Shown here: one piece after another, positions 1 through 12,035 of the stretch
How positions within the stretch are numbered: the stretch's first letter is position 1
Layout of the letters: each line of letters begins with the position of its first letter
From: Nicotiana tabacum
Lineage: Eukaryota; Streptophyta; Magnoliopsida; Solanales; Solanaceae
DNA length: 64,000 nt
Assembly: GCF_000715075.1 (NCBI RefSeq)
Contig: NC_134080.1
Coordinates: 37,800,758-37,864,757, forward strand
Direction: 5' to 3'
The notes under the pieces: generated by a model
Told to the model about the DNA's origin: nothing
Seen by the model: the letters and a program-made list of their open reading frames with translations, nothing else
Databases searched by the model: none
Program-made: the position numbers and the translations under genes

Positions 1-415
1 CGATGTGTACCAAACAAACAAGTGTACGACAATCGTAACTTGTTCCAAAATAATTTCATAGATAATTAAAAGAGGTCAAAGGTTAAAAATACACAATAGA
101 TATAAAATATGTAATTAATCAGATAATTAGGCCAATAATAATAGTTGAGCGACCATGCTAAAATCACAGAACCCGAGAATTCCTAATAGCTTCCCCCGGG
201 TTAACAGAATTCTTTACCCGGATTTCTGTATTTCGCGGACTGCAAAACGGAGTCAAACTTCCTCGACTCGGGATTTTAAACTGGTAACTTGGGACACAAT
301 AAATTATTCTAAGTGGCGACTCTGAATTTGAATAAATAATCCCGTTTCGGTTATTGTCATTTAAATTGAAAAAGCTCCCCTATGCCCTTTCTAGGTAGAA
401 AAAGAAGGTGTGACA
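1..415 (+). mobile_element. 3' end of the Ogre-A 5' LTR (cut by window edge)
   Basis: The stretch ending in GTGTGACA at 415 matches the last 300-odd bases of the complete LTR at 5826-9642. Shared landmarks are the GAGCGACC block, the CCCGGGTTAACAG block and the final purine-rich AGGTGTGACA. It is followed directly by a primer-binding site, so this is the 5' LTR. Its start lies outside the window. Confidence 0.85.
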
Positions 416-419
416 GTTC

Positions 420-437
420 TGGTGACTCTACTGGGGA
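420..437 (+). other. Primer-binding site of Ogre-A
   Basis: TGGTGACTCTACTGGGGA begins four bases after the LTR end and has the TGG start expected of a sequence complementary to a tRNA CCA end. The same site, with a short deletion, follows the Ogre-E LTR at 51494. Ogre elements are described as primed by an arginine tRNA; that assignment is from family knowledge and was not checked against a tRNA sequence. Confidence 0.75.
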
Positions 438-1568
438 TAAGAACTCAGAACTTCTGGCTCAGGGTTCAAGAATTCGAGCTTAGAATAATTATTATATTTG
501 GCTTTTATTTGTTATCTGATTTTTATTACATGCTTGGGCCTAATGTGCTAAATGTTGCTTTTTACCGCTTTGATATTATTTGAACTGTATATAAACTATT
601 GCGAAACTCTTCTCTTCTAATCTTCTGGAAGTGCACTCTGGCGTGACTTCTTTTCTATTAGTGTCATACCCTAATTTAGAACGAGGTTCGGACAAGTTGC
701 AAAGCTGGATGATCTTTTGGTTACCGATATGCTGCCCCCTCCCCCCGGCTCGAGTTGTCCACTCAAGTAAGCCAGGTCTAGAACAATACACCCAGATTTC
801 AAACTTAGAATAACATAGCCTCATGCTGGAAACCTAGTAGGAACGCTTGTTTGCATCATGTGCATTTGACTTTGGGGACTCAACACAGGGTTGGGTCCGT
901 CTAGGACAGGCGTACCCGAAATCAAAAGACCTTCCTGATGCATTCCTACCTACTATTTGTGCATTTATTTATTTCAGTTTGCATGTTGACCAGCTCTTAG
1001 ATTAGGGAGAAAGATCAAAAGAAAAATCGAGTTTGAGGTAGGGGAGAGATTCATCTGTTTCTTAAAAATGGTGTTCAAAATGTCCCGAAACTCTGCCGAA
1101 ATTTTTGAAAAAATAAAAGAAAAAAAGAGAGTTATTTCAAAGTGTTTATATTTTTTTGTTGCGTCAAAACTGACCGAATTACGTGGGTTTGATTCTAACC
1201 GGATGTGGGATACGTTGGCAACCCTCATCAGGTACAGCCCTGCTTTTGAAAAATTTTGAAAAAATATGAAGTGTCGTCATTTTTGTCGTAAATAAAGTGG
1301 GTGATGCCGTTTTTGTCTAAATAGCCAAGTGTCCCAACAAGACGCTGGAAGGTCATTTTTGAAATAATAGCCATCAACGGTTTCTTTGACAATTTTGAGC
1401 CACCTAGCAAACATAGCCTTAAAATATTCCCTTTTGAAGTGCTGGAGGGCCGTATTTGCAAAAGTAGCCTTGATTTATTTGAATTTTTGTAAAATGAACC
1501 TTTTTAATCAACTTTTGAATAGAAAGTCACTTTGTTTTAAACCAATCACCCTAATCAAAATGTGCAGA
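438..1568 (+). other. Ogre-A untranslated leader
   Basis: About 1.1 kb between the primer-binding site and ORF1. Short open frames exist on both strands but none shows a recognisable domain. AT-rich leaders of this size are usual ahead of Ogre ORF1. Nothing else is seen. Confidence 0.6.
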
Positions 1569-3632
1569 ATGAGCACGAGTCAAAATTTACCAATGAAGGT
1601 TATGACCAAGATTCCGTTGGAACTACACATGTGTTGGGAAAATTTGGGTGGTCAAGGACGACACATGGTCAACCATTACTTGGGGGAACTCAACGGATTA
1701 CTAAAGATCAGGCCTAGGGGAGACATAATAAAAGCACTGGTGACATTTTGGGACCCAGCTTACAACGTTCTGCATTTTTCGGACTTCGAATTCACACCTA
1801 CTTTGGAGGAGATATCGGGTTATGCTGGGAGTACCGATGGTCTAAGATATAAATACCTGGTCGCTCCAAGGTCCGTCACCCTTCACAAGTTTCTGGATTT
1901 ACTAAAAATAAGCAGGCAGGTCTAGTGTACAGATTTGGCGGGTGGGTTTTCCACTCTACACTTCATATACCAGTAGTACGGGCATGTAAGAGGATTTGAC
2001 AACCCGAAAAGTGGAATCTGTAGCAAAGGGAACCGATCATAGTGGGAAAAGCATAGATGCTTCGCTTTTATGGTGGCATTCTTAGGTCTTCTAGTGTTTC
2101 CCAGGAATGAAGGGAATATTGATCTACGGGTAGCTGGAGTCGTCAATGTTTTGATTACCAATGCCAAGAGCACCCTCGCCCCTATGATAGTATCTGAGAT
2201 ATTTCGAGCTCTCACGGCTTGCAAAGCCGAAGCAAATTTTTTTTAAGGGTGCAATTTGTTACTATAAATATGGATGATTGAGCACTTATGTCATCGTCCT
2301 CGATATATGCATTACGGATCTATAGGGAAAAGCTGCATTGAGGAATTCGGCACAAGGGTCTCGGGGTTCAAAATGCCAGAAGGGGTCGGAGATTGGGTGT
2401 CCCGCCTTCGTTCCATAACCGCAGGTCAGATAGAGTGGACACTGGGTTGGCTTCCCGTTGAAAATATTGTGTACATGCCTGCCACTGGTCCTTACTTCCT
2501 CCTGATGGATCTTCGAAGCATCCATCCCTATGCCCCATACTAGGTTTTGAGGCAACTGGGAAGATGCCAGGTAGTTCCCCAAGACGAAGATCTTAGTGTT
2601 CATGCAGTTGAAATCCGCTCTGATGGCCAATTTCATGAAGAAGTGGTTCGTCATATTTGGAACGAGTGCCAATATTTGACGACAAACACCCGAGTACGTG
2701 ACTTATCCAGAGGCGAGGTCTCACCTAGTTATCTTGCTTGCTATAGAAAGAAGGTCACTGCAAGGGTCGAACCTGAAAGGCCAACCAAAAGTCCTCACAT
2801 CCAAGAATTTATTAAAGCGCCGCAAGAACAATGGGCCTGTTTGACTAAAGAAAATGAATATAGGGCCACCATAAGCAAGTTAGAGGGGCAAATTAGAGAC
2901 CTTAAATTTGATAATGGATTGCAAGCCGCTACGGATGAAGCTGAAAAGAAGAAGTTGGACCAAGAAAATGAAGCCCTCTGAGCCCAGATCCAGAAAATGA
3001 AAATAGCAGATGAGAATCCGGTCAGGAGCGGAACAGATGAAAAAATTATAAACGGTCTTAGGCGAAAAGTGTGTGACTTGGGGGTTGACTTGGAAAAGAC
3101 TGAGGGCGAACTAGCTAAGGCCCAAGCAAAGTTGGCCAGGAATGCAGAAGAGCAGGCAAGTTTCGTTCGGTAGTTGAAGGAAAGGTATGACAAAGGAATC
3201 ACGGGTCTGAAGAAAAAGATCAATACCCTTGAGAATGAAATGACCAAGAAAGCAAAGAACTTCAAAGCAGAAAGAGAGCATTGTTATGCACTGATGTCGC
3301 AACTAGAAGAGGACCTGCAACAATGGCAAGAGCAAAATCATACGGCCACACAAGTATTGGAGGCCAGATCTCAACAAATTTGACGTCTGATACAAGAGAA
3401 AGGCATCATCAGGGAGAGGATTAGAAGGATTGCTGACTATATTGTGATGAAGTGCAATGAATGCGAGGACATGACCAGGTCCATGTTCTTTGTTGCAGTG
3501 ATGCTTTTTGTTCGTCAGATAATGAACAACCTATATCGCCTCCAAGAAGATATGGCATGTAGGCCTGCGGCGAGACTGACTGATGTCCCGCGGGCCCCTG
3601 GAGTAGTATTGGAGGCACTTATGTATTCCTGA
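1569..3632 (+). pseudogene. Ogre ORF1 (extra ORF upstream of gag), Ogre-A copy
   Basis: One reading frame runs from ATG 1569 to 3632, about 688 codons, interrupted by a series of in-frame stops (for example at 1923, 2541 and 2979) but apparently without a net frameshift. The N-terminal 250 residues share with the Ogre-E ORF1 at 52201 a globular block with the sequence order 'FWDP..VL.F..FE.TPTLEEI.G.AG', then a 'FLGLLVFP' segment and a 'HPYAPY' segment. The C-terminal half (about residues 400-620) is strongly charged and heptad-like, a predicted coiled coil. The role of Ogre ORF1 is unknown. I chose ATG 1569 because homology begins shortly after it; an upstream in-frame ATG at 1386 precedes non-homologous sequence. 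Confidence 0.75.
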
Positions 3633-4250
3633 TTTTATTTTCGAGTCTGTAATTCAGTTTCTTTTGGAGTCTGTTAGTCCACTTTGAGTCTTGTTTTGGT
3701 CTTTTAGTGTTTGAGTCTGTATGACGGAGTCGTTGTAATACAGGAGAATCAGAATGTTTTTATTAAATGAAAATTTGAAAACCCAAAAATATTTTTTTCT
3801 TTTTATTTCGCATTTATCTCCTGAACTACGTAATGATCTGATTCATGTGGCGTAATGATACGTAGGCAATCCCCATAGGATTCGATCATAACCATAAAAT
3901 GAAAAGAAAAGATTTTTTTTTAGTGGCAAGAAAGAATGGCAAAACGAGAGAACAAAAGCGAGTGCAAAAGAATAAAAATAAAGAAGAGCGACAAGAACCA
4001 AGTGGGAAAGTCATTAGTGACTAAAAAAGGCAGGAGTGAAAAGAAAAGAGAGAGGAGAAAGTGCAAATTGAAACGAGTTAGTTAAGGCCGGGATGAAACA
4101 TGCAGCCGTTCAAATACATAATAAAAACTTTTAATTGTTTAGGTGCATTTCATCCCAAATGTGAGGTTGCCTATCTGCTAAACCCTTAAACACTAACAAG
4201 TTTGTTGTTGTTGTTGAGAACAGGAAGGCGGTTAGTTTGTCTGGCATTCT
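3633..4250 (+). other. Ogre-A spacer between ORF1 and gag
   Basis: A low-complexity, purine-rich and AT-rich stretch with no supported coding frame. It corresponds to the ORF1-gag spacer of Ogre-E at 53779-54086. A short GTT run occurs near 4202. Nothing else is seen. Confidence 0.5.
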
Positions 4251-5825
4251 AGCAAGTCACCCGTATAATACCAGGTCTAAGCACAAAGCGATCATGGTTG
4301 GCAAATAATTGGACCTGAGTGTTATTGACTCGCCGAGAGAGAAGGAGGAATCTGATCCTAGTTTGAAAGAGGAGTTACATAAGCTAAAGCACCAAATGAC
4401 CGAAATGTATCAGCCATGGATGAAAGGGCATCCTCCACCATCATACCCCGCCAACCCTGCTTTCGTCCCACCACTGGCTCAATCTTAAGAGCCCCCCATT
4501 GTTGATCTATCCCCACAACACGCACCAAGCTTCACCCCTTACCACCACTATCATGGCACCACTTCCCAAACCATCCAAGCTCCACCAGCTAAAGCAAACA
4601 CATACCCTGCTCCGCCAACTACCCCTGTCTTTATAGCACCTCCACCAGCTACACTCCATCGATCTTTCAGTGAGCCGGTATTCCAAGCCCAAGATAACCA
4701 GTACTATGCCCCAGATCCCACCTTCAAAGTCCCAGATCACTACTCCTACACTCCCCACTTCGAACTTCCTGTCGAAACTGAGAAGCCACCCAAAAACATG
4801 GAGCAAGAGGAGATATTTAGGAAGGTAAAGTGCTTGGAGCAGTCACTGAGAACTATGCAAGGGTTAGGGGGCCAAGTGAGTGTGGCTTATAAGGATCTAT
4901 GCTTGTTTCCTGATGTTCAGCTACATGTCGGATTCAAAATGCCCAAGTTTTGACAACAGTAGGTGGTACACTTGGGATGATTTGGCCTAGGCTTTCGCTT
5001 GACATCTCTGGTACGATGTAGAAATTATCCCAGATCGCCTGTCTTTGACTAAGATAAAGAAAAGGCCCAGTGAGAGTTTCAGGGAATATGGTTTTCGATG
5101 GAGAGAACAGGCGGCACGAGTCAACCCTCAAATGGAGAAAGATGAAATGGTGGAGTACTTTCTTCAGGCCTTATAGCCCACTTACTTTGGTCATCTAATC
5201 TCGGTCATAGGTAAGTCTTTCAATGAAGTGGTGAAGATGGAAGGAATTGTAGAGGAAGGACTCAAATCGGGCAAGATCATGAGCTACTCTGCCATCAAAG
5301 CAACTACACAAGCATTCCAGAATGGCACTGGGGGCATGTTAGGGAAAAAGAAGAAAGAAGATGTTGCTATGGTCGTCTCAGGATCGTAGCATGGCCCAAG
5401 GGGTTCACCTTACCATTACCCCCAGCCTCGATCCCAACCTCAGACCTACACTCAAACTCCATACAACCCACCCCAAAACTATTTCCCACTACCAAAACCT
5501 CAGTACTCAGTCAGGCTACCCCAATACCATGTCCATCACGCACAATTTTATGCTCAACCCCTTCCTTACCTGCAATGGCGTGCCCCAGCTCCACAAAACC
5601 CTTACCCACCTCCACAAACATACCGAAACCCTACTAGTCCCAACTTTCAACCCAGGCCGGAGTACAAAAGGGAGAGGCAGCAGCGGAAACAAACTTTCAC
5701 CCCACTTGGAGAGTCTTACGCCAGTCTATTCCAGAGGTTGAGGCAATTGGACGTTCTTAGGCCGATTGAATAAAAATTACCAAATCCCCCTCCGAAAAAC
5801 TTGGATTATTCCCTCAGATATGCAT
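4251..5825 (+). pseudogene. Ogre-A gag, N-terminal and capsid part
   Basis: The polyprotein Gag would form the particle that packages element RNA. Visible here are a charged N-terminus (about 4300-4450), a Pro-rich stretch (4430-4790), then 'YKDLCLFPDV' and 'GFKMPKF' (about 4888-4953), the start of the retrotransposon gag (capsid) domain. The capsid continues as 'ESFREYGFRWREQAARVNP' near 5070 and 'LKSGKIMSYSAIKAT' near 5270. Between the two pieces, at about 4954, several dozen residues expected in the family are missing, so there is an internal deletion with frame change. A Tyr/Pro-rich tail (5390-5650) follows. The frame is cut at 5825 by the solo LTR insertion and resumes at 9643. Confidence 0.75.
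5821..5825. repeat. Left target-site duplication of the solo LTR (TGCAT)
   Basis: TGCAT directly precedes the TGTGAGCAC start of the LTR and is repeated exactly at 9643-9647 after its GTGTGACA end. A 5-base duplication is standard for Ty3-Gypsy integrase. Confidence 0.9.
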
Positions 5826-8800
5826 TGTGAGCACGTGATTTTTGCCCTATGTGAATTACTCCTACAGAATTCTAAAGAGCTAGATTTTTCTTTTAATTGT
5901 TTGTTATTTTAGGAATTATTGTAGAATTTTTCTAATTATTTACATTTTTGTGTGCATGTTTAATTTTATTTAATTCATGAAAAATACAAAAATACATTGT
6001 ATTCGCATTTAGGATTTTATTTTACATTTGTTAGATTAATTATTAATTTAGTTATTTTATAAAATATGAAAAATCACAAAAATAGTTCATGTTGCATTTT
6101 AACTCTTTAATTTGGAATTTTATAGCTTTTCTTTTAATTTAGGAGTTATTTAATTTCTGTAAATATTACATTGAGTATTTAATATAATTTGGTAGGTTAG
6201 TAATTAATTTAGGTTTTATTTTTAATTTTAAAAAGAAGAGAAAATTTGAATTTGAAAAAGAGAAAAAGAATTAAAACAAAAGAAGCCTGGATTTTGGGCT
6301 ATTACAATTTAACCTTACCCAGCCCAATTAAATTTACCCACTACTCGTTCAAAATAGGCCCAAACCCACATTTTTACCTGGTCCGTCCCTTCAGTTAACC
6401 AAACGACTTCGTTTCTAGCCTCTCAATCGCATCCGTTGATCCCACTAGATCAAATGGTCGAGAAATGGGGCCCCTTTTACTATATAACTGTCCGAATAAT
6501 TGTCCCCCCCTAACTCATCTCTCTCATTCCCTTCATCTTCAGAGATCACCTCAGGAACCCTAGCGTCGCCCCTAAAATCTCTAACGTTTCCGGTGGCGGC
6601 GCCACCTCTAACCAGCCCCAAATTCACACCCCAAAACACCCATGGCCTCCCCTTTCCTAATCCTAAACTAATTTCCCTCGAATCTTTCCAGAATCTTTCG
6701 AATCTCGAATCAAGTTTGCAATCCTAAAATCCCGAATCGCCTCACTTTTGAATCTGTGCATGTAAGGCTTAATCCCCGAGCTTCCTAAGTTTCTCAAGGT
6801 CGATTTAACACAAAGCAATGATATTCACTTGTTCTTGACCAAGAACAAGCGATTAGCATTGTTTTTGGTTAAATTAAGATATCTAGTGTTATTTTGAGGT
6901 TAATCGGTAAGTTTTCTTCATTTTTCTATCCATTTTGTGTTATTTCACCTCTTATTCCTCTTCTTTTCTTCTCCCTTTCTTTAGTTTGTTTTTACTTTGA
7001 CTAAAATTCGACCAAGGTTCTGAACCTAGGTTTTTCCTTCTAGATTGATTTGTGTTCGTAGTTGTTCCATTTACTTTTCTTTTCATATTTTAAAGCTTTT
7101 CTCTGATTCTTGTTGTTTTGCTTAGTGGTCTGTTTAGTTTTCATTCATGTCGATAAGATCCTGTTTTTGGTTTTTCTTGTTTTAGCCTTATAGTCAATTT
7201 AATTAGGTCATTTTGATTTAGTAACCTAGTTAATTCCATGCTTATTTGTGTTATTAATCAGTCGTGTAGTTAGATTTTTAGTTTTGAAATCATTTAAGTG
7301 TTTGTTCTCTTTTGCTCGTCATAAATGACTGATTTTGTTTGGATCATTTTTGTTGTTTGGGCTTTGAGGCCACTTATACCCCACTTCAAGAGTCCTGGTT
7401 AAGTTGTTGGGCCAGAATTGACCCATGTGGTAGGTTGGGGTAAAAACAGGGGGAAATCTTGTATAACTGACTGGGGAAGCTTCTAGGAAGGAGGGTTTGG
7501 GGCTGTTTAAGAAAATTGATTTTTAAATTAGGGACATAGGAGCAAAAATGAAATTCAAAAAGGATCAAAAGGCAATAACTTGACTCATTTCTGCTGCCCT
7601 AAAAACTTTTCTATAAAGGCATTATTTCTTCACTCACATGGGAGATTTTTTTAGAGACTGAAAAAAAACATCGAAACTTTTAAGAACGGCTGAATTCTCT
7701 TTCAAGTTAAAAGTACGGAAAATTATCTGAATTTTGGTTTGGTTTTTGGGTTCTAATTCCTTTTGACAAGTCAGAATTTCTAAAGCTCAATAGAATAGTG
7801 AATCTAGGTTCAAATGTTTGGAGTTGGGTCTAGGTTTTGAGGTTGATCTGCTGATTCTGTTGCTTTTTGGTTTTGGTTGAAATTATTGCTATTTGTTTCA
7901 ATTTGCTGGGTTACTGCTGCTGCTTCTTCTTAACCTCAGGCTTTTTCTCTCTTTATTTGTTGTAACCAGGTATTTACTGAACCCCATTTAGCATGATAAA
8001 ATGAAAGATTTGCTGTTGTTGTTTAAGTTGGAAGCTGTTGGCTTATATGTTCATCGAATGTCATTTTTGTGTATTTTGAACTCATCTATGTATGTATTAG
8101 TTTAGTTCTTTTTCATGTGTGATCTGCTCATTTTATGTTGTTAGAGACATGTTATTAGATTAAACTTGATATGTAAGCTTTGACATCTGTTTAAATCCAG
8201 TAGTTTGGGGTGTGTAAAGCTATTGAAACATGGTTTAGACATGTATGGACTTTGGGATTATGGTATTAGAAGACTCAGTTGAGTTACACATGTTTAGACT
8301 TACTTTAGTCAAGCTAAAATTAGTGTTTGCTTTGGGTTTGATTGTCGGTTGAATTTGCTAAAATGACAAGCATAGGTTTGGAATCGGAACTTTCAATTAA
8401 GGTTTATGTTAGTGAATGTACTCGTTTTTCTTTGGGAATCAGGTTAGTGTTGGTTTAGAAATCATGAATTGTATTAGTTTTAAATAATTAGATAATTGTA
8501 CATGAGTTAGGGTTATATTTTCATCATAGAATCGCACTAGAATGTATTCTGCATTTGCTTTAAAGTTGCAAGAATTGCCAATGTTTTGTTTTGCTCTCAT
8601 TTTCCTGAAAAATTGTAGTTGGGTTTCGATTGTTTAAAAAGAATTGCAACTGGGCCTTCGTTATGGCCTAGTCATGCCTGACGTCCCTTGTTGATTCTGC
8701 ATACATCATGGGCTTCAAGAAGGCCCAGTCCTCTTCCATGTTATGATATGGCAGCCTATAATGGACTATTGGGCTAGCTGCCAGCCCAAGCCTTTAGCCA

Positions 8801-9642
8801 TAGGCTTGATTCCTTTTAGTACAAACCCATTAATTGTTAAGTTAAGCTTGAACATTAGCCTAAAATAATTAGAATGCTTTTAAGTCTTCCTTAATTAATC
8901 AGATTTTTAAAATTAGTTTGAGGTGTGCTATATTAGCCAAACGTATAATTTATGGCCCTCGGAAGTTAAATTTAGAAATCCCTTTTGTTAGTATAATTTG
9001 AGATGTGTCATGCCAAATAAAATCTCAAAAATCATGGTCCTCAATTAGTTAATTTTAATCCTTTAGAAATCGAGGTGTGCCATTTAGTTAAATTTTCCAT
9101 GGCCCTCGCAAACTTGAAAGTGCATAGCTGCTTTAGGCGCGATATTTCAATTAATTTCCTTAAACTTGGGTGTGCATTTCATGTGACCCAACTCCAAATC
9201 TCAAAAACGTTAAATAAAATGTGTCGTGGACCGCGGGTGCATTTCATGTGGCGTGGTTCAAGGCGTGTTTTAAATAACTTTGAATCTTCCAAAATTAATT
9301 AAAGCGACTAATAAGTTAAAATATACCATAGGCTAAAACGTGTATTATAATTAGATAACAGGCCAATTATAACAGTTGAGCGACCTTGCTAGAACCACGA
9401 AGCCCGGGAATGCTAATACCTTCTCCCGGGTTAACAGAATTTCTTACCCGGATTTCTATGTTCGCGGACTATAAAATAGAGTCAATCTTCCTCGACTCGG
9501 GATTTTGAATCGGTGACTTGGGACACCATAAATTATATCAAGTGGCGATTCTGAATTTAATATAAATAATCCCGTTTCGATTGTCACTTTAATTGGAAAA
9601 ACTCCCTTATACTCTTCTGGGTAGTAAAAAGGAGGTGTGACA
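5826..9642 (+). mobile_element. Solo LTR, Ogre-A family, 3817 bp
   Basis: It starts TGTGAGCACG, ends GTGTGACA and is flanked by perfect TGCAT duplications, so this is a complete LTR left by recombination between the two LTRs of an inserted element. Its 3' end matches bases 1-415, so it belongs to the same family as its host element. A TATA box candidate lies at 6481. No coding region is present; open frames inside it (for example 6500-6727 and 9075-9302) lack any domain. The 3' quarter (about 8920-9260) holds degenerate repeats of a 'GGTGTGCCAT ... TGGCCCTCG' motif. Gag coding of Ogre-A is interrupted exactly at its borders. Confidence 0.92.
6481..6487 (+). promoter_or_regulatory. TATA box candidate in the Ogre-A-family LTR
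   Basis: TATATAA lies 656 bases into the solo LTR, after a C-rich stretch and followed by C-rich initiator-like sequence. It marks the likely U3/R border of this LTR family. Inferred from sequence only. Confidence 0.5.
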
Positions 9643-9647
9643 TGCAT
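9643..9647. repeat. Right target-site duplication of the solo LTR (TGCAT)
   Basis: Exact copy of 5821-5825. Past it the Ogre-A gag frame continues. Confidence 0.9.
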
Positions 9648-10372
9648 ATTGTTCTGATGCTCTGGGGCATGACACAGAAAAGTGTTTGCATTTGAAGAGA
9701 GCCATCCAGGAGCTTATTGATACAAACCAAATTGTGGTCCAGAGCCCGGAAGCGCCAAATATCAATCAAAATCCATTGCCAGCCCATGCCGAAACGTACA
9801 TGATTGAGGTAGTGCATAAGGATGGGGAGCCCAAGAAGCCTTCAAAATCTGTTATGATGATCTGTGCCAGTGAAAGTAAGCCAGTCAAAACTCCAATTGT
9901 TACAAAGGCAACATCTTCGATAGCTGAAGGGCTGACAGAAAAGCTGAGCATGCCCAATGATAAACCGCATGTGGTAGTCGCAAAGGGGTTCCTAGATGAT
10001 GTTGAAACAAAGCAAGGAAACCCGAAAGTGGCCGTGTCTGGGGTAGCAAGTAATCCTGTCATTATCGTGGAAGGGGCTTGCATTTCTCCTGTTATTATTA
10101 AACATGTGACCCAGCTGCTGATAGATAACACCAAGGCTGTTCCATGGAAATACAAGCGAGTGATAGTAACTTATAAAGGGAAAGAAGTGGAAGATGAAGT
10201 TAATGAAACCCAGGGGTTGACTCGTTCGGGGAGATGTTTTTCCCCAGAGGAATTAAGGAAAGCCAAGCCACTCAAAGATAATCCAATCCAGGTGAAGAAA
10301 CTAGTCACCGTGGAGGAGGCAGAAGAATTCTTGAGAATAATGAAGGTGCATGATTACTCTATTGTGGAATAG
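9643..10372 (+). pseudogene. Ogre-A gag C-terminus with zinc-knuckle-like motif
   Basis: Continuation of gag after the solo LTR. A Cys/His cluster reading 'YCSDALGHDTEKCLHLK' at once after the insertion aligns with 'YHSGMKGHTIDECRTLK' of Ogre-E (about 55810), the nucleocapsid-like motif of this lineage. A hydrophilic linker with 'TRSGRCFSPEEL' (about 10219) follows, matching the linker before protease in Ogre-E. The frame is open from 9686 to a TAG at 10370, where Ogre-E has no stop. Coding continues in the same frame into protease. Confidence 0.8.
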
Positions 10373-10845
10373 TTGAGGAAGACACCCGCTCAGATTTCTC
10401 TTCTATCATTATTGATACATTCGGACGAGCACCGTCGGGCCCTCATGAAGATTTTGAATGAAGCGCATGTCCCTGATAAGATCACTGTGAACCATTTGGA
10501 GAAGATTGCCAACAAGATATTCGAGGCAAACAGGATCACCTTCTCGGATGATGAGTTGACCTTGAAAGGTACAGAGAACAACAAGGCTCTCTATCTCACA
10601 ATGAAATGCGAAGATTCCGTGGTCACAAGGGTGCTAGTTGACAATGGTTCTAGTGCAAACATTTGCCCTCTCTCCACTCTCCACAAGTTGAAAATCGATG
10701 CTGAGAGGATCCACAAGAACAGTATATGCGTCCGAGGTTTTGACGGAGGGGGAAAAGATTCTGTTGGCGATATCATGCTCGAACTGGCAATAGGACCAAT
10801 TGAATTTACCATGGAGTTCCAGGTACTAGACGTGGTTGTCTTTGC
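10373..10845 (+). pseudogene. Ogre-A aspartic protease (partial)
   Basis: In frame with the preceding gag tail. 'KTPAQISLLSLL' (about 10379) opens the module, and 'VLVDNGSSANICPLSTL' (about 10630) is the retroviral-type aspartic protease active site, with DNG where Ogre-E has DGG. 'GPIEFTMEFQVLDV' is the last recognisable block. In Ogre-E the same block continues into an 'LLLGQPWI' segment, which is missing here because a deletion joins this point to the start of RT. The enzyme would cleave the Gag-Pol polyprotein, but this copy lacks the second half of the fold. Confidence 0.8.
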
Positions 10846-12035
10846 ATGGTCATATGATGACATGCCGGGTTTGAGTACTGACTTGGTAGTTCAAAAATTG
10901 CCAACTGATCTGGTGTTCCCTCCCATCAAGCAAAAGTTTAGGAAGTTCAAGACTGACATGAGTGTGAAGATCAAGGAGGAAATTACAAAACAGTTGGATG
11001 CAAAGGCCATTCGATTCACGCGATACCCCATTGGTTAGATAATGTTGTGACAGTACCAAAGAAGGATGGTAAGACCAGAGTGTGCGTCGATTACCATGAT
11101 CTCAACAAAGCAAGTCCAAAGGACAACTTTCCATTGCCAAATATCCAAAATTTGATTGATAACTGTGCCAATCATGAGATTGGTTCATTTGTGGATTGCT
11201 ATGTGAGGTACCACCAGATCTTGATGGATGAGGAAGATGTAGAAAAGACAGTGTTCATCACACCATGGGGAACGTATTGCTACCGGTTAATGCCATTTGG
11301 TTTGAAAAACACTGGGGAAACTTACATGAGGGCACTGACTATCGTATTTCATGACATGATACACAAGAAGATTGAGGTTTATGTAGATGATGTGATCATA
11401 AAGTCAAAGCAACAGTCCAACCATGTCGGGGACTTGAGAAAGGTTTTCCAGAGGCTCCGCAGGTACAATCTTAAGCTCAACCCTGCAAAGTGTGCATTTG
11501 GTGTTCCGTATGGGAAACTGTTGGGGTTCATAGTCAGTTGGTGAGGCATTGAGTTGGATCCGTCAAAGATCAAAGCTATCCAAGAATTACCACCGCCAAG
11601 GAATAAGACTGAGGTGATGAGTTTTCTCGGGTGTTTAAACTACATTAGCAGGTTTATTGCTCAACCCACGACAAATTGTGAGCCCATATTTAAATTGCTG
11701 AAGAAGGATGTCACGGTCAAATGGATTGATGAGTTCTAGGAGGCATTTGATAAGATCAAGGGGTATCTGTCAAACCAACCTATGTTGGTCCCACCAGAAC
11801 CTGGGAGACCTTTAATTCTCCATTTAACAATCCTAGATAACTCATTTGGTTGTGTGCTGGGTCAACACGACATCACTGGCAAGAAGGACCAAGCCATCTA
11901 TTTTCTCAACAAGAAGTTCACATCCTATGAGGTTAAGTATACTCCCCTTGAAAGGACATGTTTCGCCCTGACTTGGGTGGCACAAAAGTTGAAGCATTAT
12001 CTGTTATCCTACACTACATACCTCATTTCTCGCAC
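10846..12035 (+). pseudogene. Ogre-A reverse transcriptase and start of RNase H
   Basis: 'VFAWSYDDMPGL' (about 10850) is the Tat-lineage RT leader. After a 1-base frameshift near 11030 the fingers/palm follow in one frame: 'VPKKDGKTRVCVDYHDLNKA' (11050), 'FITPWGTYCYRLMPFGLKN' (11258) and the catalytic YVDD at 11380-11391. The connection domain leads into RNase H ('GCVLGQHDITGKKDQAIYFLNKKF', about 11852; 'ERTCFALTW', 11953). In-frame stops occur near 11542 and 11737. The sequence ends at 12035, replaced by Tekay LTR sequence. It would copy element RNA into DNA; this copy is truncated. Confidence 0.88.

Larger units (their letters stand above)
1..12035 (+). mobile_element. Ogre-A: decayed Ogre/Tat-lineage Ty3-Gypsy retrotransposon
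   Basis: The order is LTR end, primer-binding site, an extra ORF1 ahead of gag, then gag, protease, RT and the first RNase H. An additional ORF before gag together with an LTR near 4 kb is the hallmark of the Ogre/Tat lineage (known of the family). The element is broken by a nested solo LTR at 5826-9642, by a deletion inside gag near 4951, by a deletion between protease and RT near 10840, and by loss of everything after RNase H at 12035, where a Tekay LTR abuts it. Integrase and 3' LTR are absent. It is non-functional. Confidence 0.85.

Noticed and set aside
4507..4806. Minus-strand open frame of 99 codons
   Set aside because: Antisense of the Pro-rich part of Ogre-A gag; composition explains it.
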